The notes under the pieces are model-generated. The model had not been told where the DNA came from, made no database searches, and was given only the letters and a program-made list of their open reading frames with translations. From assembly GCA_029006195.1 (NCBI GenBank), contig JAQXGH010000048.1:1-64000 (forward strand): 64,000 nucleotides of DNA. The letters run 5' to 3'. The position numbers were made by a program, and so were the translations under genes. This DNA is from Bacillota bacterium (GTDB lineage Bacteria > Bacillota > Clostridia > Peptostreptococcales > Anaerovoracaceae). Below, one piece after another: positions 39,786-50,289 of the stretch; within the stretch, counting starts at the first letter, position 1; each line of letters starts with the position of its first letter.

Positions 39786-42086
39786 ATGAGAAAAGATAAA
39801 ATGAGAAGATCAATGGCAGCAATACTGGCTGCAGTATTATCGATTACGATGAGCTTTACGACGTCTATAGGCTTTGCACAGGACGGCGTAGGTGTTTCGT
39901 ATGCTGACGACCCACTTACAAATAAAGAAGTTCAGGAACAGAAGGCTATGGAACCTGAGGTTCTTGATGGCATTAATGAAATCGATGAAAGACAGGCGCT
40001 TGAATTTGATAATGCGGCTGATCCTGTGGGCGCTGATGATTCCTCCAGATATGACCCTAGAGGACAGGCATGGTTCAGCAATGTACATATAAAGAATCAG
40101 CGTGAAACTGAGCTTTGCTGGGCATGTTCACTGGCTAGCGCTGCTGAAATATCATATAATAAGAACAATAATGGGAATGGTGAAGAGTTGTCAGCTGTAC
40201 AGTTGGCTTACTTTTGCTGTAACAGACAGAATGACCCGTTAGGCAATACAGAAAGAGACACTAATCATGTAGCTGGTAATTATGCGGCAAATGGCGGAAA
40301 TCCTATAATTGGTTCAATGTCTCTTGAAACATGGCAGGGTTATGCCAGCGAAACAAGGGTGCCTTTTGAAGATTACACAAATGGCAATAATGGTTTGAAC
40401 CTGTCTGCAGATATGGCTTATCAGGATGATGTTATTATCAAGGACATGAATAGAGTTCTCAGTCCTGAAGATATGAAGACATTTATCCGTCAAAACGGAA
40501 GTGTTATAGCATGCCTTTATTATGGAACTCAGTATATGGATTATAATGGCGGAAGTTTCTCATATTATAGCGGAATGGTTAAGCCTAATCATGCTGTAAC
40601 AGTAGTAGGCTGGGATGATAATTATTTTGATAAGACAGAGGCTGCTAATGATTTCTATAATAAAAACGCCGGTATTATCAGCAAAGGCGCATGGATTGTC
40701 CAGAATAGCTGGGGTGAAGATTGGGGTGACAATGGATATTTTTATGTATCATATGATGAATCTCTAAGCAATATCGTAACTGTTTATGTCGAAGATGCGG
40801 ATAATTACGACAAGAATTATCAGTATGACGGCAATTCTTCATTAGCATATCACACTGTCAGAAAAGGTGAATCCGTTGCTAATGTTTATAGTGTAGACGA
40901 GAAAGAATCTTCTAAGATGGAAATGCTTACGGCTGTAGCTTTTTCAACATATGACGCTAATGAAACATCGTATGATATTGAAATTTACACAAACGTTAGC
41001 AACAAGAATAAGCCAACGAGTGGTGACCTTGCCTGCAGTATGTCTGATGTAAATGTAGGTAAGGCAGGGTATCATAAGCTCCTTCTGCCTAATACTGTAA
41101 TGCTGGAAGGCGGAACTTCATATTCAGTTGTGATCACTGCCAAGAGGACTTCTTATATCGGGGTTGAAACAAATTCTGATTATGGGTGGTTTACTTGCAA
41201 TGCAGGACTTGATAAGGGCCAGAGTTTTGTTTTCAACAATTCAACTAAAAAATGGAAAGACCTCTATTCTATGGATAGATGTAATAGAATAAAGGCCTTC
41301 ACTAAAGGCGTTGCTACCGTAAGCCTTAGTCAGACAGATTTTGAGTACGATGGGCAGCCACACTATCCTGCAGTAAACATGATTATGGAAGATGGCAGAA
41401 TGCTTAAGGAGGGTGAAGATTTCGACGTTTCCTATAGCAATGCTAAATATCCTGGAACAGGTAAATGCACTATCACAGGAATGGGTGATTTTGTCGGTAC
41501 TATTGAACTGGAATACACTATCAGTGCCGCTACGCAGATAAGGGAGACTGCGAAAAATACAACAAGCCTTACTCTTGAATGGGACAAATGCCCTGAAATG
41601 GGATATATGATTTACAGAGCTAAAGGCAGCGGCAAGTTCTCAAAGGTAAAGACTATATCTGATTCGGACGTAACAAGCTGGACAAATACCAAGCTTTCAT
41701 CTGGTACAACGTATAAGTACAAGATCAGACCTTATGTTAAGGCATCAAAGAAGACTACTTATTACGGCACATACTCAGATATTTTAGTGACAGTAACTAA
41801 GCCGCTTAAGTCTGTAATGAACAAACCGACTACAGGAACCAGCCACTATGTTAAGTTTTCATGGAAAAAGAAAACCGGAAGCGGATACGAACTGGTCGTA
41901 GCTGATAACGAAGAGTTCGAAAAACCTGAAGTTTATACAATTACTTCTTCAAAGACTTTATCAAAGAAACTTTTAGATAAGGAAAAGGGTGTTAAATATT
42001 ATGCTAAGGTAAGAGCTTTTAAGACATGTGAAGGCGAAAAAATTTATGGTCTTTACAGTCCTGTTAAATCGATTACATGTAAATAA
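39786..42086 (+). CDS. Secreted C1 (papain-like) family peptidase with lectin-like, repeat and Fn3-like C-terminal domains
   Basis: Signal peptide; KNQRETELCWACSLASAAE, PNHAVTVVGWDDNY, IVQNSWGEDWGDNGYFYVSYDE (Gln/Cys/His/Asn residues). Confidence 0.9.
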   Translation: MRKDKMRRSMAAILAAVLSITMSFTTSIGFAQDGVGVSYADDPLTNKEVQEQKAMEPEVLDGINEIDERQALEFDNAADPVGADDSSRYDPRGQAWFSNVHIKNQRETELCWACSLASAAEISYNKNNNGNGEELSAVQLAYFCCNRQNDPLGNTERDTNHVAGNYAANGGNPIIGSMSLETWQGYASETRVPFEDYTNGNNGLNLSADMAYQDDVIIKDMNRVLSPEDMKTFIRQNGSVIACLYYGTQYMDYNGGSFSYYSGMVKPNHAVTVVGWDDNYFDKTEAANDFYNKNAGIISKGAWIVQNSWGEDWGDNGYFYVSYDESLSNIVTVYVEDADNYDKNYQYDGNSSLAYHTVRKGESVANVYSVDEKESSKMEMLTAVAFSTYDANETSYDIEIYTNVSNKNKPTSGDLACSMSDVNVGKAGYHKLLLPNTVMLEGGTSYSVVITAKRTSYIGVETNSDYGWFTCNAGLDKGQSFVFNNSTKKWKDLYSMDRCNRIKAFTKGVATVSLSQTDFEYDGQPHYPAVNMIMEDGRMLKEGEDFDVSYSNAKYPGTGKCTITGMGDFVGTIELEYTISAATQIRETAKNTTSLTLEWDKCPEMGYMIYRAKGSGKFSKVKTISDSDVTSWTNTKLSSGTTYKYKIRPYVKASKKTTYYGTYSDILVTVTKPLKSVMNKPTTGTSHYVKFSWKKKTGSGYELVVADNEEFEKPEVYTITSSKTLSKKLLDKEKGVKYYAKVRAFKTCEGEKIYGLYSPVKSITCK

Positions 42087-42094
42087 ATAGTGCG

Positions 42095-42136
42095 AAAAAA
42101 ATACGCTGTAATCTTAAAATCACAGCGTATTTTTTA
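42095..42136. terminator. Intrinsic terminator after C1 peptidase
   Basis: AAAAAATACGCTGT...ACAGCGTATTTTTT. Confidence 0.88.
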
Positions 42137-42289
42137 TTAGAAAAAAGACTGCAAACGATAATATTTTATTGCCTCGATATATGTACACACTACTGTGTTT
42201 TTTTGGTATAATAATTTTGTATATCTATGCCTTTTTTTAAGAAAAATGCTGGATTTGCTACAAAATACATAGGAGACGGGGGATGTAAC

Positions 42290-43540
42290 ATGAAGATTGA
42301 AATTGGATATGGCGAAGAGAAGAAAAATGTAGAACTCCCTGATAAGCAAGTTATTTCGATCGTAAGACCGAATGATGTTGTTCAGGAAGCGTCTGGAAGA
42401 GCTGCTGTACTTATTGCGCTTGCCAATCCCGTCGGAACACCTAGACTTAGAGATTTAGCTGAACCAGGCGAGAAGATAGTGATCGTAACAAGCGACATAA
42501 CAAGACCGATGCCTTCATACGAAGTGCTGCCGCTTATTGTTGACGAACTCAGTGAAGCTGGAGTTACAGTGGATGACATTACGATCGTATTAGCTAGAGG
42601 CGATCATAGAACTCATACAGAAGAAGAGAAGAGAATGCTTATAGGCAGCACTCTTTACGGACAGGTAAACTGTGTTGAAAGTGATCCGCAGGACTGCGTT
42701 AACATGGGAACTACGAAGCTGGGAACACCGGTGGATATTTCAAGAGTAGTTGCTGAAGCGGATCTTAGAATCTGCATTGGTAATATCGATTTCCACTACT
42801 TTGCAGGTTATTCAGGTGGATCTAAGGCTATAATGCCTGGAACATCAACACTTGAAGCAATCGAGATGAACTACTCTAGAATGAATGATCCTGATGCACA
42901 CATTGGACAGCTTGATGGTAACCCTATCAGGGGCGATATCGATGATGCGGCCAGATTCTGTAAGATAGATTTTATACTTAATGTTGTACTTGATGAGAAA
43001 AAGAAAATCGTATATGCAGTAGCAGGAGATTATCTTAAAGCGCACAGGAAGGGATGCGAATTCCTTGATAAGATGTATAAGGTCGAAATACCTGAGCGCG
43101 CTGATATAGTAATAGCTTCCGCTAACGGAGCACCTAAGGATATTAATCTCTATCAGACAGAAAAGGTTCTTGAAAATGCCAAGTATGCAGTCAAGGACGG
43201 AGGAACAGTAATACTGGTGGGAGCATGCAATGAAGGCATGGGCAATAAGGTATTTGAACAGTGGATGAACGAAGCTGAAAGCCCGCAGTCACTGGTAGAC
43301 CGAATCGGTAGAGAGTTCAAGCTTGGCGGACATAAGGCAGCTGCCATGGCAACAGTAATGGTCAATAGAAAGGTGAATGTCAGTCTGGTATCAGAAATGG
43401 ATGCTGATGCTGTAAGTAAGATGTTCATGACACCTTTTAATAATGTGCAAGATGCTGTGGACGCAGCAATTGCGAAACACGGCAACGAAGCAACAATTAT
43501 AGTAATGCCATTTGGCGGAGCAACTCTGCCAATAGAGTAA
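42290..43540 (+). CDS. larA: Nickel-dependent lactate racemase family protein (LarA-like)
   Basis: LARGDHRTHTEEEKRMLIG, GNIDFHYFAGYSGGSKAIMPG (His/Lys of LarA); start set at ATG 42290. Confidence 0.88.
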   Translation: MKIEIGYGEEKKNVELPDKQVISIVRPNDVVQEASGRAAVLIALANPVGTPRLRDLAEPGEKIVIVTSDITRPMPSYEVLPLIVDELSEAGVTVDDITIVLARGDHRTHTEEEKRMLIGSTLYGQVNCVESDPQDCVNMGTTKLGTPVDISRVVAEADLRICIGNIDFHYFAGYSGGSKAIMPGTSTLEAIEMNYSRMNDPDAHIGQLDGNPIRGDIDDAARFCKIDFILNVVLDEKKKIVYAVAGDYLKAHRKGCEFLDKMYKVEIPERADIVIASANGAPKDINLYQTEKVLENAKYAVKDGGTVILVGACNEGMGNKVFEQWMNEAESPQSLVDRIGREFKLGGHKAAAMATVMVNRKVNVSLVSEMDADAVSKMFMTPFNNVQDAVDAAIAKHGNEATIIVMPFGGATLPIE

Positions 43541-43561
43541 ATAGAGGAGAGAATAACAAAA

Positions 43562-46255
43562 ATGGAGAACAATTTAGCTAAAACTTATAACCCTAAAGAA
43601 TTCGAAGACAGAATATACGAAAGCTGGGAAACAAGCGGTGCATTTAAGGCTGAAGTTGATAGAGACAAGAAGCCATATACAATCGTAATGCCACCTCCAA
43701 ACATCACAGGTCAGCTGCACATGGGTCACGCTCTTGACCATACTCTTCAGGATATCCTGATTAGATGGAAGAGAATGCAGGGCTACAGTGCATTATGGGT
43801 TCCTGGTTCAGACCACGCTTCAATCGCAACTGAAGTTAAGGTCGTTAACAAGATCAGAGAAGAAGAAGGCCTGGAAAAGGAAGATCTGGGAAGAGAAGAA
43901 TTCCTGAAGAGAGCATGGGCATGGAAGGAAGAATACGGCGGCAGAATCACTAAGCAGTGTCGTAAGCTGGGGGACTCATGTGACTGGGAAAGAGAAAGAT
44001 TCACAATGGATGAAGGCTGCAACCATGCAGTTAAGACAGCTTTCATTAAGCTCTACGAAAAGGGACTTATCTACAGAGGCCACAGACTGGTTAACTGGTG
44101 TCCAGTATGCGGAACTTCACTCTCAGATGCTGAAGTTGAACACGAAGATAAGAACGGTAAGTACTGGTACTTCAAGTATCCTGCAGTAAATCCAACTGCT
44201 GACTTCGATGGTATCGTAGTTGCTACATCAAGACCTGAAACAATGTTCGCAGATGAAGCTATCGCTGTTCATCCTGACGACGAAAGATATAAGAATGTAA
44301 TCGGACAGAAGGTTATTCTCCCAATGGTAGGAAAGGAAATCCCTATCATCGCAGATAGCTATCCTGATCCAGAGAAGGGAACAGGTGCAGTAAAGATCAC
44401 TCCTGCACACGACCCTAACGACTTCGAAGTAGGCCAGAGACATGACCTGCCAATGGTAAGCTGTATCAATAATGACGCAAGCATGAACGAACTGGCTGGC
44501 AAGTATGAAGGTCAGGACAGATACGAATGCAGAAAGAACTGGGTTGCTGACCTGGAAGAAGCAGGTTTCCTTGTTAAGACTGAAGAAAAGGTTATCCCAA
44601 TGGGTACTTGCTACAGATGCCACACTGTAATCGAAGACATGATTTCAGATCAGTGGTTCGTAGCAATGGAAGATCTCGCAAAGCCTGCAATCGAAGCAGT
44701 AAAGAAGGGCACATCAAAGTTCATTCCAGAAAGATTTGATAAGACATACTTCCACTGGCTGGAAGAAATCAGAGACTGGTGTATCTCCAGACAGCTCTGG
44801 TGGGGACATAGAATTCCAGCATATTACTGTGAAGAATGTGGCGAAATGGTAGTTGCAGCTGATACTCCAGAAAAGTGTCCTAAGTGCGGCGCTACTCATT
44901 TCCATCAGGATGAAGACGTTCTGGATACTTGGTTCTCAAGTGCTTTATGGCCTTTCTCAACACTGGGCTGGCCAGAAAAGACTGTAGATTTGGAATACTT
45001 CTATCCAACAACAACAATGGTAACAGGCTATGATATCATCTTCTTCTGGGTAGTAAGAATGATGTTCTCAGGCCTTGAATACATGGGCGAAGTTCCATTC
45101 TATGACATCTACATCCACGGTCTTGTTAGAGACGCACAGGGTCGTAAGATGAGTAAGTCACTCGGCAACGGTATCGATCCACTGGAAGTTATCGACCAGT
45201 ACGGTGCTGATGCATTAAGATTCATGCTCTCAACTGGTATCACACCAGGTAACGACATGAGATTCACAACTGACAGACTTGAAAACGCTAGAAACTTCGC
45301 TAACAAGCTCTGGAATGCATCAAGATTCGTAATCATGAACCTCCAGGACGAAGAAGGAAACTTCAAGTCAATGGACTTCGATATGGACAAGCTCCAGGAC
45401 GAAGATAAGTGGATGCTTTCAAGAGTAAACGATGCAGCTAAGTACATCGAAACTGCAATGGAAAGATATGACCTGGCACTGGCAGGACAGAGAGCATACG
45501 ATCTCATCTGGAATGAATACTGTGACTGGTATATCGAACTCGTTAAGGGCAGACTCTATGGTGACGATGAAGCTGATAAGGCAGTTGCTAGAGCAGTACT
45601 GGTTAAGGCTCTTAAGGACATGCTTGCACTGCTTCACCCATTCATGCCATTCATAACAGAAGAAATCTGGAGCTACCTGCCTGCAGGCGAAGTAAGCGAA
45701 GATAATCCTAACAATTTCCTGATCAAGAGCCAGTGGCCATGCTATAACGAAGATAATACATTCGCAGCAGAATCTGAACGTCTGGAAATGGCAATGTCCA
45801 TCATCAAGAGCATCAGAAATATCAGAGCAGAGGCTGATGCAGCTCCAAGCAAGAAGCTGACTGCTGTAATTCTCTACGGTGAAGGCAGAGAAGAAACAGT
45901 TAAGGCTGGCGAAAGATATATTAAGAAACTGGCTAATATTACAGAAATTACATTTATCAATGATAAAAAGGATGTACCTGAAGAAACAATGTCAGCAGTA
46001 GTTGACGGTGCTGAAGTATACATTCCGCTTGATGACATCATGGATTATGAAGCAGAACTTGATCGTCTCAAGAAAGAAAAGAAGAAGCTTGAAGGCGAAG
46101 TTAAGAGAGTTACAGGTAAGCTTTCAAATCCTGGATTTGTTAACAAGGCACCTGCTAAGGTTGTTGAAGAAGAAAAGAACAAGCAGGTTATGTACGAAGA
46201 AATGCTGGCTAAGGTTATTGCCAGATTAGAAATCGTAGAAAAGAAAGTAAACTAA
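43562..46255 (+). CDS. valS: Valine--tRNA ligase
   Basis: PPPNITGQLHMGHALDHTLQDILIRWKRMQGY, KMSKSLGNGIDP, C-terminal coiled coil. Confidence 0.98.
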   Translation: MENNLAKTYNPKEFEDRIYESWETSGAFKAEVDRDKKPYTIVMPPPNITGQLHMGHALDHTLQDILIRWKRMQGYSALWVPGSDHASIATEVKVVNKIREEEGLEKEDLGREEFLKRAWAWKEEYGGRITKQCRKLGDSCDWERERFTMDEGCNHAVKTAFIKLYEKGLIYRGHRLVNWCPVCGTSLSDAEVEHEDKNGKYWYFKYPAVNPTADFDGIVVATSRPETMFADEAIAVHPDDERYKNVIGQKVILPMVGKEIPIIADSYPDPEKGTGAVKITPAHDPNDFEVGQRHDLPMVSCINNDASMNELAGKYEGQDRYECRKNWVADLEEAGFLVKTEEKVIPMGTCYRCHTVIEDMISDQWFVAMEDLAKPAIEAVKKGTSKFIPERFDKTYFHWLEEIRDWCISRQLWWGHRIPAYYCEECGEMVVAADTPEKCPKCGATHFHQDEDVLDTWFSSALWPFSTLGWPEKTVDLEYFYPTTTMVTGYDIIFFWVVRMMFSGLEYMGEVPFYDIYIHGLVRDAQGRKMSKSLGNGIDPLEVIDQYGADALRFMLSTGITPGNDMRFTTDRLENARNFANKLWNASRFVIMNLQDEEGNFKSMDFDMDKLQDEDKWMLSRVNDAAKYIETAMERYDLALAGQRAYDLIWNEYCDWYIELVKGRLYGDDEADKAVARAVLVKALKDMLALLHPFMPFITEEIWSYLPAGEVSEDNPNNFLIKSQWPCYNEDNTFAAESERLEMAMSIIKSIRNIRAEADAAPSKKLTAVILYGEGREETVKAGERYIKKLANITEITFINDKKDVPEETMSAVVDGAEVYIPLDDIMDYEAELDRLKKEKKKLEGEVKRVTGKLSNPGFVNKAPAKVVEEEKNKQVMYEEMLAKVIARLEIVEKKVN

Positions 46256-46256
46256 C

Positions 46257-47642
46257 ATGACAACAGCAGTAGAGAAATTCGAAGAATTTAATAAATTCGG
46301 CATCCTTTTAGGACTGGATCGAATCAGAGAACTCCTTAGGAGACTGGGGGATCCTCAAAAGGATGGCAAATACATTCACATCACAGGAACAAACGGCAAG
46401 GGCTCAGTATCCAAGTATTTGGAGAAAGGCCTTGCGAGTTGTGGATATAAGGTTGGCCTTTACACATCGCCTTATATCGAGAAGTTCAATGAGAGAATTC
46501 AGTGCGGCGGCGAGATGATTTCGGATGAAGATCTGGAGCGTATCGGCAATATGGCACTGGCAAAGGCTGAAGAAATGGTTAAGGACGGCCTTGATTCTCC
46601 AACTGAATTTGAAGTTGTAATGGCCACAGCCTTCCTGTATTTCAAAGAGCAGGCACCGGATATCGTAATATTGGAAGCCGGCATGGGAGGAATCGGTGAT
46701 GCTACAAATGTCATCGATAAGCCTTTAGTAAGCGTTTTCACAAACGTTACTTTTGACCACATGCATGCTCTCGGTAATACTTTGGAAGCAATCGCGACTG
46801 ATAAGGCGGGCATTATCAAAGAAGGATGCCCTGTTGTATCAAACGTTGACATTCGTGAACCTGCAGTAGTTATAGCTAAGACTGCTTATGAGAAGGGCTG
46901 CAGACTTTACGATACATCAAAAATCAAGTGCACTATCGATTGGCAGACTCCTCTGGAGCAGCAGGTGAGCATGGAACTCTGGTATACAGATTACAGTGAG
47001 GTTATAACTTCAATGGTTGGTAAGCACCAGGCTGAAAATGTTAAGACTGCTCTGGCTGTAATCGAAGTTCTGAGAAAAGATCAGAAGATAAAGGTTGAAA
47101 GAAGCGCTCTATATAAGGGCATCAGAGAAGCTGTTCAGCCTGGACGATTCGAAGTATTAAGAGGCAGAGACGGCGAGAAACCGTACGTTATCATCGATGG
47201 CGCACATAACGATGCGGGTGGTGCATCAGTTGCAAATGCAGTTAAGAGCCTGTTCCCGGATAGCAAGACATTAGTTGTTGCGGGAATGGTTTCAAATAAA
47301 GAAATCGATAAAGTCGTTTCACATTTCGCTGAGATAGCTGACGGCTTCATCGCTACAGCTCCGGATTATGACGAGAGGAAACTCGAGGCAGCAGACCTAG
47401 CGGAGCACATTACAAACGTATTAGAAGAATTAGAGAAGAAGGGCGAAGGTAGAGGCGCCAAGGTAATCGCAGTTGCAGATACTCCTAGCCATAGCGTTGA
47501 ACTGGCACTTAACGTAAAAGATGATTACGACGTTATACTTTTCGCAGGATCACTGTATCTGATAGGGGAAATCAGAAGCATTTTTTCTAAAAATACTGAT
47601 TATGACTATGACCGTACACTCAAGTATGGGAATAGGAAATAA
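46257..47642 (+). CDS. folC: Bifunctional folylpolyglutamate synthase/dihydrofolate synthase
   Basis: HITGTNGKGSVSKYLEKGL, YTSPYIEKFNERIQ, DGAHNDAGG. Confidence 0.95.
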   Translation: MTTAVEKFEEFNKFGILLGLDRIRELLRRLGDPQKDGKYIHITGTNGKGSVSKYLEKGLASCGYKVGLYTSPYIEKFNERIQCGGEMISDEDLERIGNMALAKAEEMVKDGLDSPTEFEVVMATAFLYFKEQAPDIVILEAGMGGIGDATNVIDKPLVSVFTNVTFDHMHALGNTLEAIATDKAGIIKEGCPVVSNVDIREPAVVIAKTAYEKGCRLYDTSKIKCTIDWQTPLEQQVSMELWYTDYSEVITSMVGKHQAENVKTALAVIEVLRKDQKIKVERSALYKGIREAVQPGRFEVLRGRDGEKPYVIIDGAHNDAGGASVANAVKSLFPDSKTLVVAGMVSNKEIDKVVSHFAEIADGFIATAPDYDERKLEAADLAEHITNVLEELEKKGEGRGAKVIAVADTPSHSVELALNVKDDYDVILFAGSLYLIGEIRSIFSKNTDYDYDRTLKYGNRK

Positions 47643-47664
47643 TCCAAGTTTAGAGGTGAGAATC

Positions 47665-48585
47665 ATGGAAAAATTAGCTGGAAAAAAAGTACTTCTTTAC
47701 TACAACCCATATTCAGGAAATGGTATCTTCCGTAACAATTTGGATCATATCATCGAGAGGATACAGGATGCAGGGTTTCAGGCAGTACCGGTAAGAATGA
47801 ATCACGGTATTGTTATCGAGAAAGTATTCGCTACTATGAATCAGGAAGAATACAGCAGAATCATCTGCTGCGGCGGTGATGGCACTATCAACATCTGTGT
47901 AAATGCCATGGTTAGAAATGACATTCACCTTCCTATAGGAATTCTTCCTTCAGGCACAGCGAATGATTTCGCATACTATTATGAGCTTCCGTCTGATATT
48001 GATATGGCCTTAGACGTTGCGCTTGGAAGTAAGACAACACAGGCCGATGTAGGCAGAGCTAATGGCAGATGTTTCATTAACGTTTGCGCTCTCGGAGCAA
48101 TGGTTGATGTCAGCCAGAAAACTGACCCTAGAGTTAAACATGCAATAGGATCTTTAGCATATTACATTACAGCTGTAAGCGAACTGCCTCAGATCCACCC
48201 TATCAAGGTTAGACTCACAACAAAAGAAAGTGTTCACGATGAAGAAATATACTTCATGACAGTTCTTAACGGTGAATCTGCAGGCGGCTTCAGAAAGCTT
48301 TCTCCAGATGCATCAATGAAGGACGGCAAGCTCGATATAATTGTATTTAAGAAGATGCCAATAGTTGATTTTGCTCCGCTCCTCCATCAGGTTATTATCG
48401 GAACACATCCAGAAAACAAAAACGTCCTCTATTTCCAGACTGATTATCTGAAGATAGAATCGGACGAAGATATAGCTACAGACTTCGACGGTGAAGCTGG
48501 CGAAAAGCTGCCAATCGAATTCTCGCTCGAAAAATTGAGACTCGAAGTTTTTGTCTCAGAAAGGACATGGCATTACGATGACTAA
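47665..48585 (+). CDS. Diacylglycerol kinase / YegS-family lipid kinase
   Basis: YYNPYSGNGIFRNNLD, CCGGDGTINICVNAM, GILPSGTANDFA. Confidence 0.92.
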   Translation: MEKLAGKKVLLYYNPYSGNGIFRNNLDHIIERIQDAGFQAVPVRMNHGIVIEKVFATMNQEEYSRIICCGGDGTINICVNAMVRNDIHLPIGILPSGTANDFAYYYELPSDIDMALDVALGSKTTQADVGRANGRCFINVCALGAMVDVSQKTDPRVKHAIGSLAYYITAVSELPQIHPIKVRLTTKESVHDEEIYFMTVLNGESAGGFRKLSPDASMKDGKLDIIVFKKMPIVDFAPLLHQVIIGTHPENKNVLYFQTDYLKIESDEDIATDFDGEAGEKLPIEFSLEKLRLEVFVSERTWHYDD

Positions 48586-49036
48586 TTATATTATCAGGGA
48601 AACAGAAGAATACGATAAGCTGGTACCGTTTTTTATCGAAAACGAACTGGAATTCACCGAAGATGATGCTATCGAAGTTCCAACATACATCCAGAAATGC
48701 TGGGAAATCATAGAAGGTGAAGACCCTGAAAACGGCAGACTTATAGGAGGTTTCGTTCTTGGCAAGAGAGAAGGCGAATACATCTGCGATGGTATCGCTA
48801 TAGATAAGGCTTACAGAAAGAGCCATCTGGGAAAGAGCCTTCTGGAACTTGCAATCGAAGAAATCAGAGCAAATGGCGGAAAGAGAATATATCTTGTTGC
48901 CAGAGCACCTGAATTCTTCAGAAAACAAGGCTTTAATACAGTTTCAAGGGAAGAGGCACCAAACTTCTTTGAATGCCTCACATGCCCTCAGTATGGTGTA
49001 AGCTGCCATCCTGAAGTAATGCTATATAACTTATAA
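48578..49036 (+). CDS. GNAT family N-acetyltransferase with C-terminal Cys cluster
   Basis: GIAIDKAYRKSHLGKSLLELAIEEI acetyl-CoA motif; C-terminal ECLTCPQYGVSCHPEVM. Confidence 0.88.
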   Translation: MTNYIIRETEEYDKLVPFFIENELEFTEDDAIEVPTYIQKCWEIIEGEDPENGRLIGGFVLGKREGEYICDGIAIDKAYRKSHLGKSLLELAIEEIRANGGKRIYLVARAPEFFRKQGFNTVSREEAPNFFECLTCPQYGVSCHPEVMLYNL

Positions 49037-49053
49037 ATTTGTAAGGAGATACA

Positions 49054-50223
49054 ATGAGAAGATTATTTACTTTTCTGATTGCTCTGTGTCTGGCGTTTTC
49101 AGTGTCAGTTCCGGTATCGTTAATAGACGATGATTCGGGATCTGCAGCTTTTGCAGCAAAGGCTACAAAAGAAAACAAAAACGCTCAGATGGGCCACAGC
49201 ATCAAAAGGCTCAAAACAAGTAAAGATAATGAAGATGTTGTCTATGCTGCTAGAGTTGTAGCTGTAGGCGAAAACGGCGGAGAGGAATTAACCAAATTTT
49301 TCAAAGACTACCAGTCTGGATATCTGGTGGGCATAGATGTCAGCTACTGGCAGGGAAACATTAATTGGGATAAAGTTGCAGGAGAAGTTGACTTCGCTAT
49401 CTTAAGATGCGGATACGGTAAAAACGTAAAGTCAAAGGACGACAGCACTTTTGAGAAAAATGCCAGAGCCTGCGAAGAAAGAGGCATCCCATACGGTGTC
49501 TATCTCTACTCATATGCGAATACTGTAGCTAAGGCTGAAGATGAAGCGGACCACTGCCTGAGACTCCTTAAGGGTCACGAGCCTGACCTTCCGATTTATT
49601 ACGACCTGGAAGATAAGGAGGTATCAAAGGCTGGAAGTACAAGAATCAAGAAAATGGCTAAAGCTTTCTGCAAGAGAATAACAGAAAACGGCTACAAAGC
49701 AGGTGTATATGCCAGCCTCTCATGGTGGCAGAGCAAGCTGGGAACAAGTGCTGATGGATACAGCAAGTGGGTTGCTCAATGGAATACAAGCTGCAGCGCA
49801 TCAGAGGCACAAATCTGGCAGTTCTCCAGTAATGGCACTGTTCCTGGAATCTCAGGAAGGGTAGATATGAACGAGATGATGATTCCTAAATCAGAAATGG
49901 ATACCTTCATGGAAGGTGCATACACTAAATTTAGCGGCCAGGCTAAAAACGTTGATGACTATGAAGCCATCGTTCTCGAAAACAATGTAACTGTAAAGAT
50001 GGGACCTGGAACTGGTTTTAGAACTTCAGGAACCCTGCGGGCTGGAACTAAGATCAATGTAAGTGAAACCTATAACGGATACGCTCACCTGACTGATGGT
50101 AAAGGTGTAAATATCAAGAAACTCGAAGGCGGAATCACTGAAGGTGGTACACCTGAATATCAGGGATCATCTACAGAAGATGAGGCTGATAGCTGGATCC
50201 CGCTTGATGCTATCGCCTTCTAA
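49054..50223 (+). CDS. GH25 lysozyme with SH3-like C-terminal domain, secreted
   Basis: Signal peptide; GIDVSYWQGNINWDKV, YYDLEDKE, GVYASLSWWQ; SH3-like VTVKMGPGTGFRTSGTL. Confidence 0.9.
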   Translation: MRRLFTFLIALCLAFSVSVPVSLIDDDSGSAAFAAKATKENKNAQMGHSIKRLKTSKDNEDVVYAARVVAVGENGGEELTKFFKDYQSGYLVGIDVSYWQGNINWDKVAGEVDFAILRCGYGKNVKSKDDSTFEKNARACEERGIPYGVYLYSYANTVAKAEDEADHCLRLLKGHEPDLPIYYDLEDKEVSKAGSTRIKKMAKAFCKRITENGYKAGVYASLSWWQSKLGTSADGYSKWVAQWNTSCSASEAQIWQFSSNGTVPGISGRVDMNEMMIPKSEMDTFMEGAYTKFSGQAKNVDDYEAIVLENNVTVKMGPGTGFRTSGTLRAGTKINVSETYNGYAHLTDGKGVNIKKLEGGITEGGTPEYQGSSTEDEADSWIPLDAIAF

Positions 50224-50289
50224 GATCACAACCAGTTATCCTAAAGATATTGCTGATGACAATGAATAGCTAGGAGGCAACGACTAATC

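Noticed and set aside
49037-50289. Hidden riboswitch or RNA in gaps around the GH25 genes
   Set aside because: Gaps are 17 and 66 bp and contain only SD-like sequence and no convincing conserved structure.
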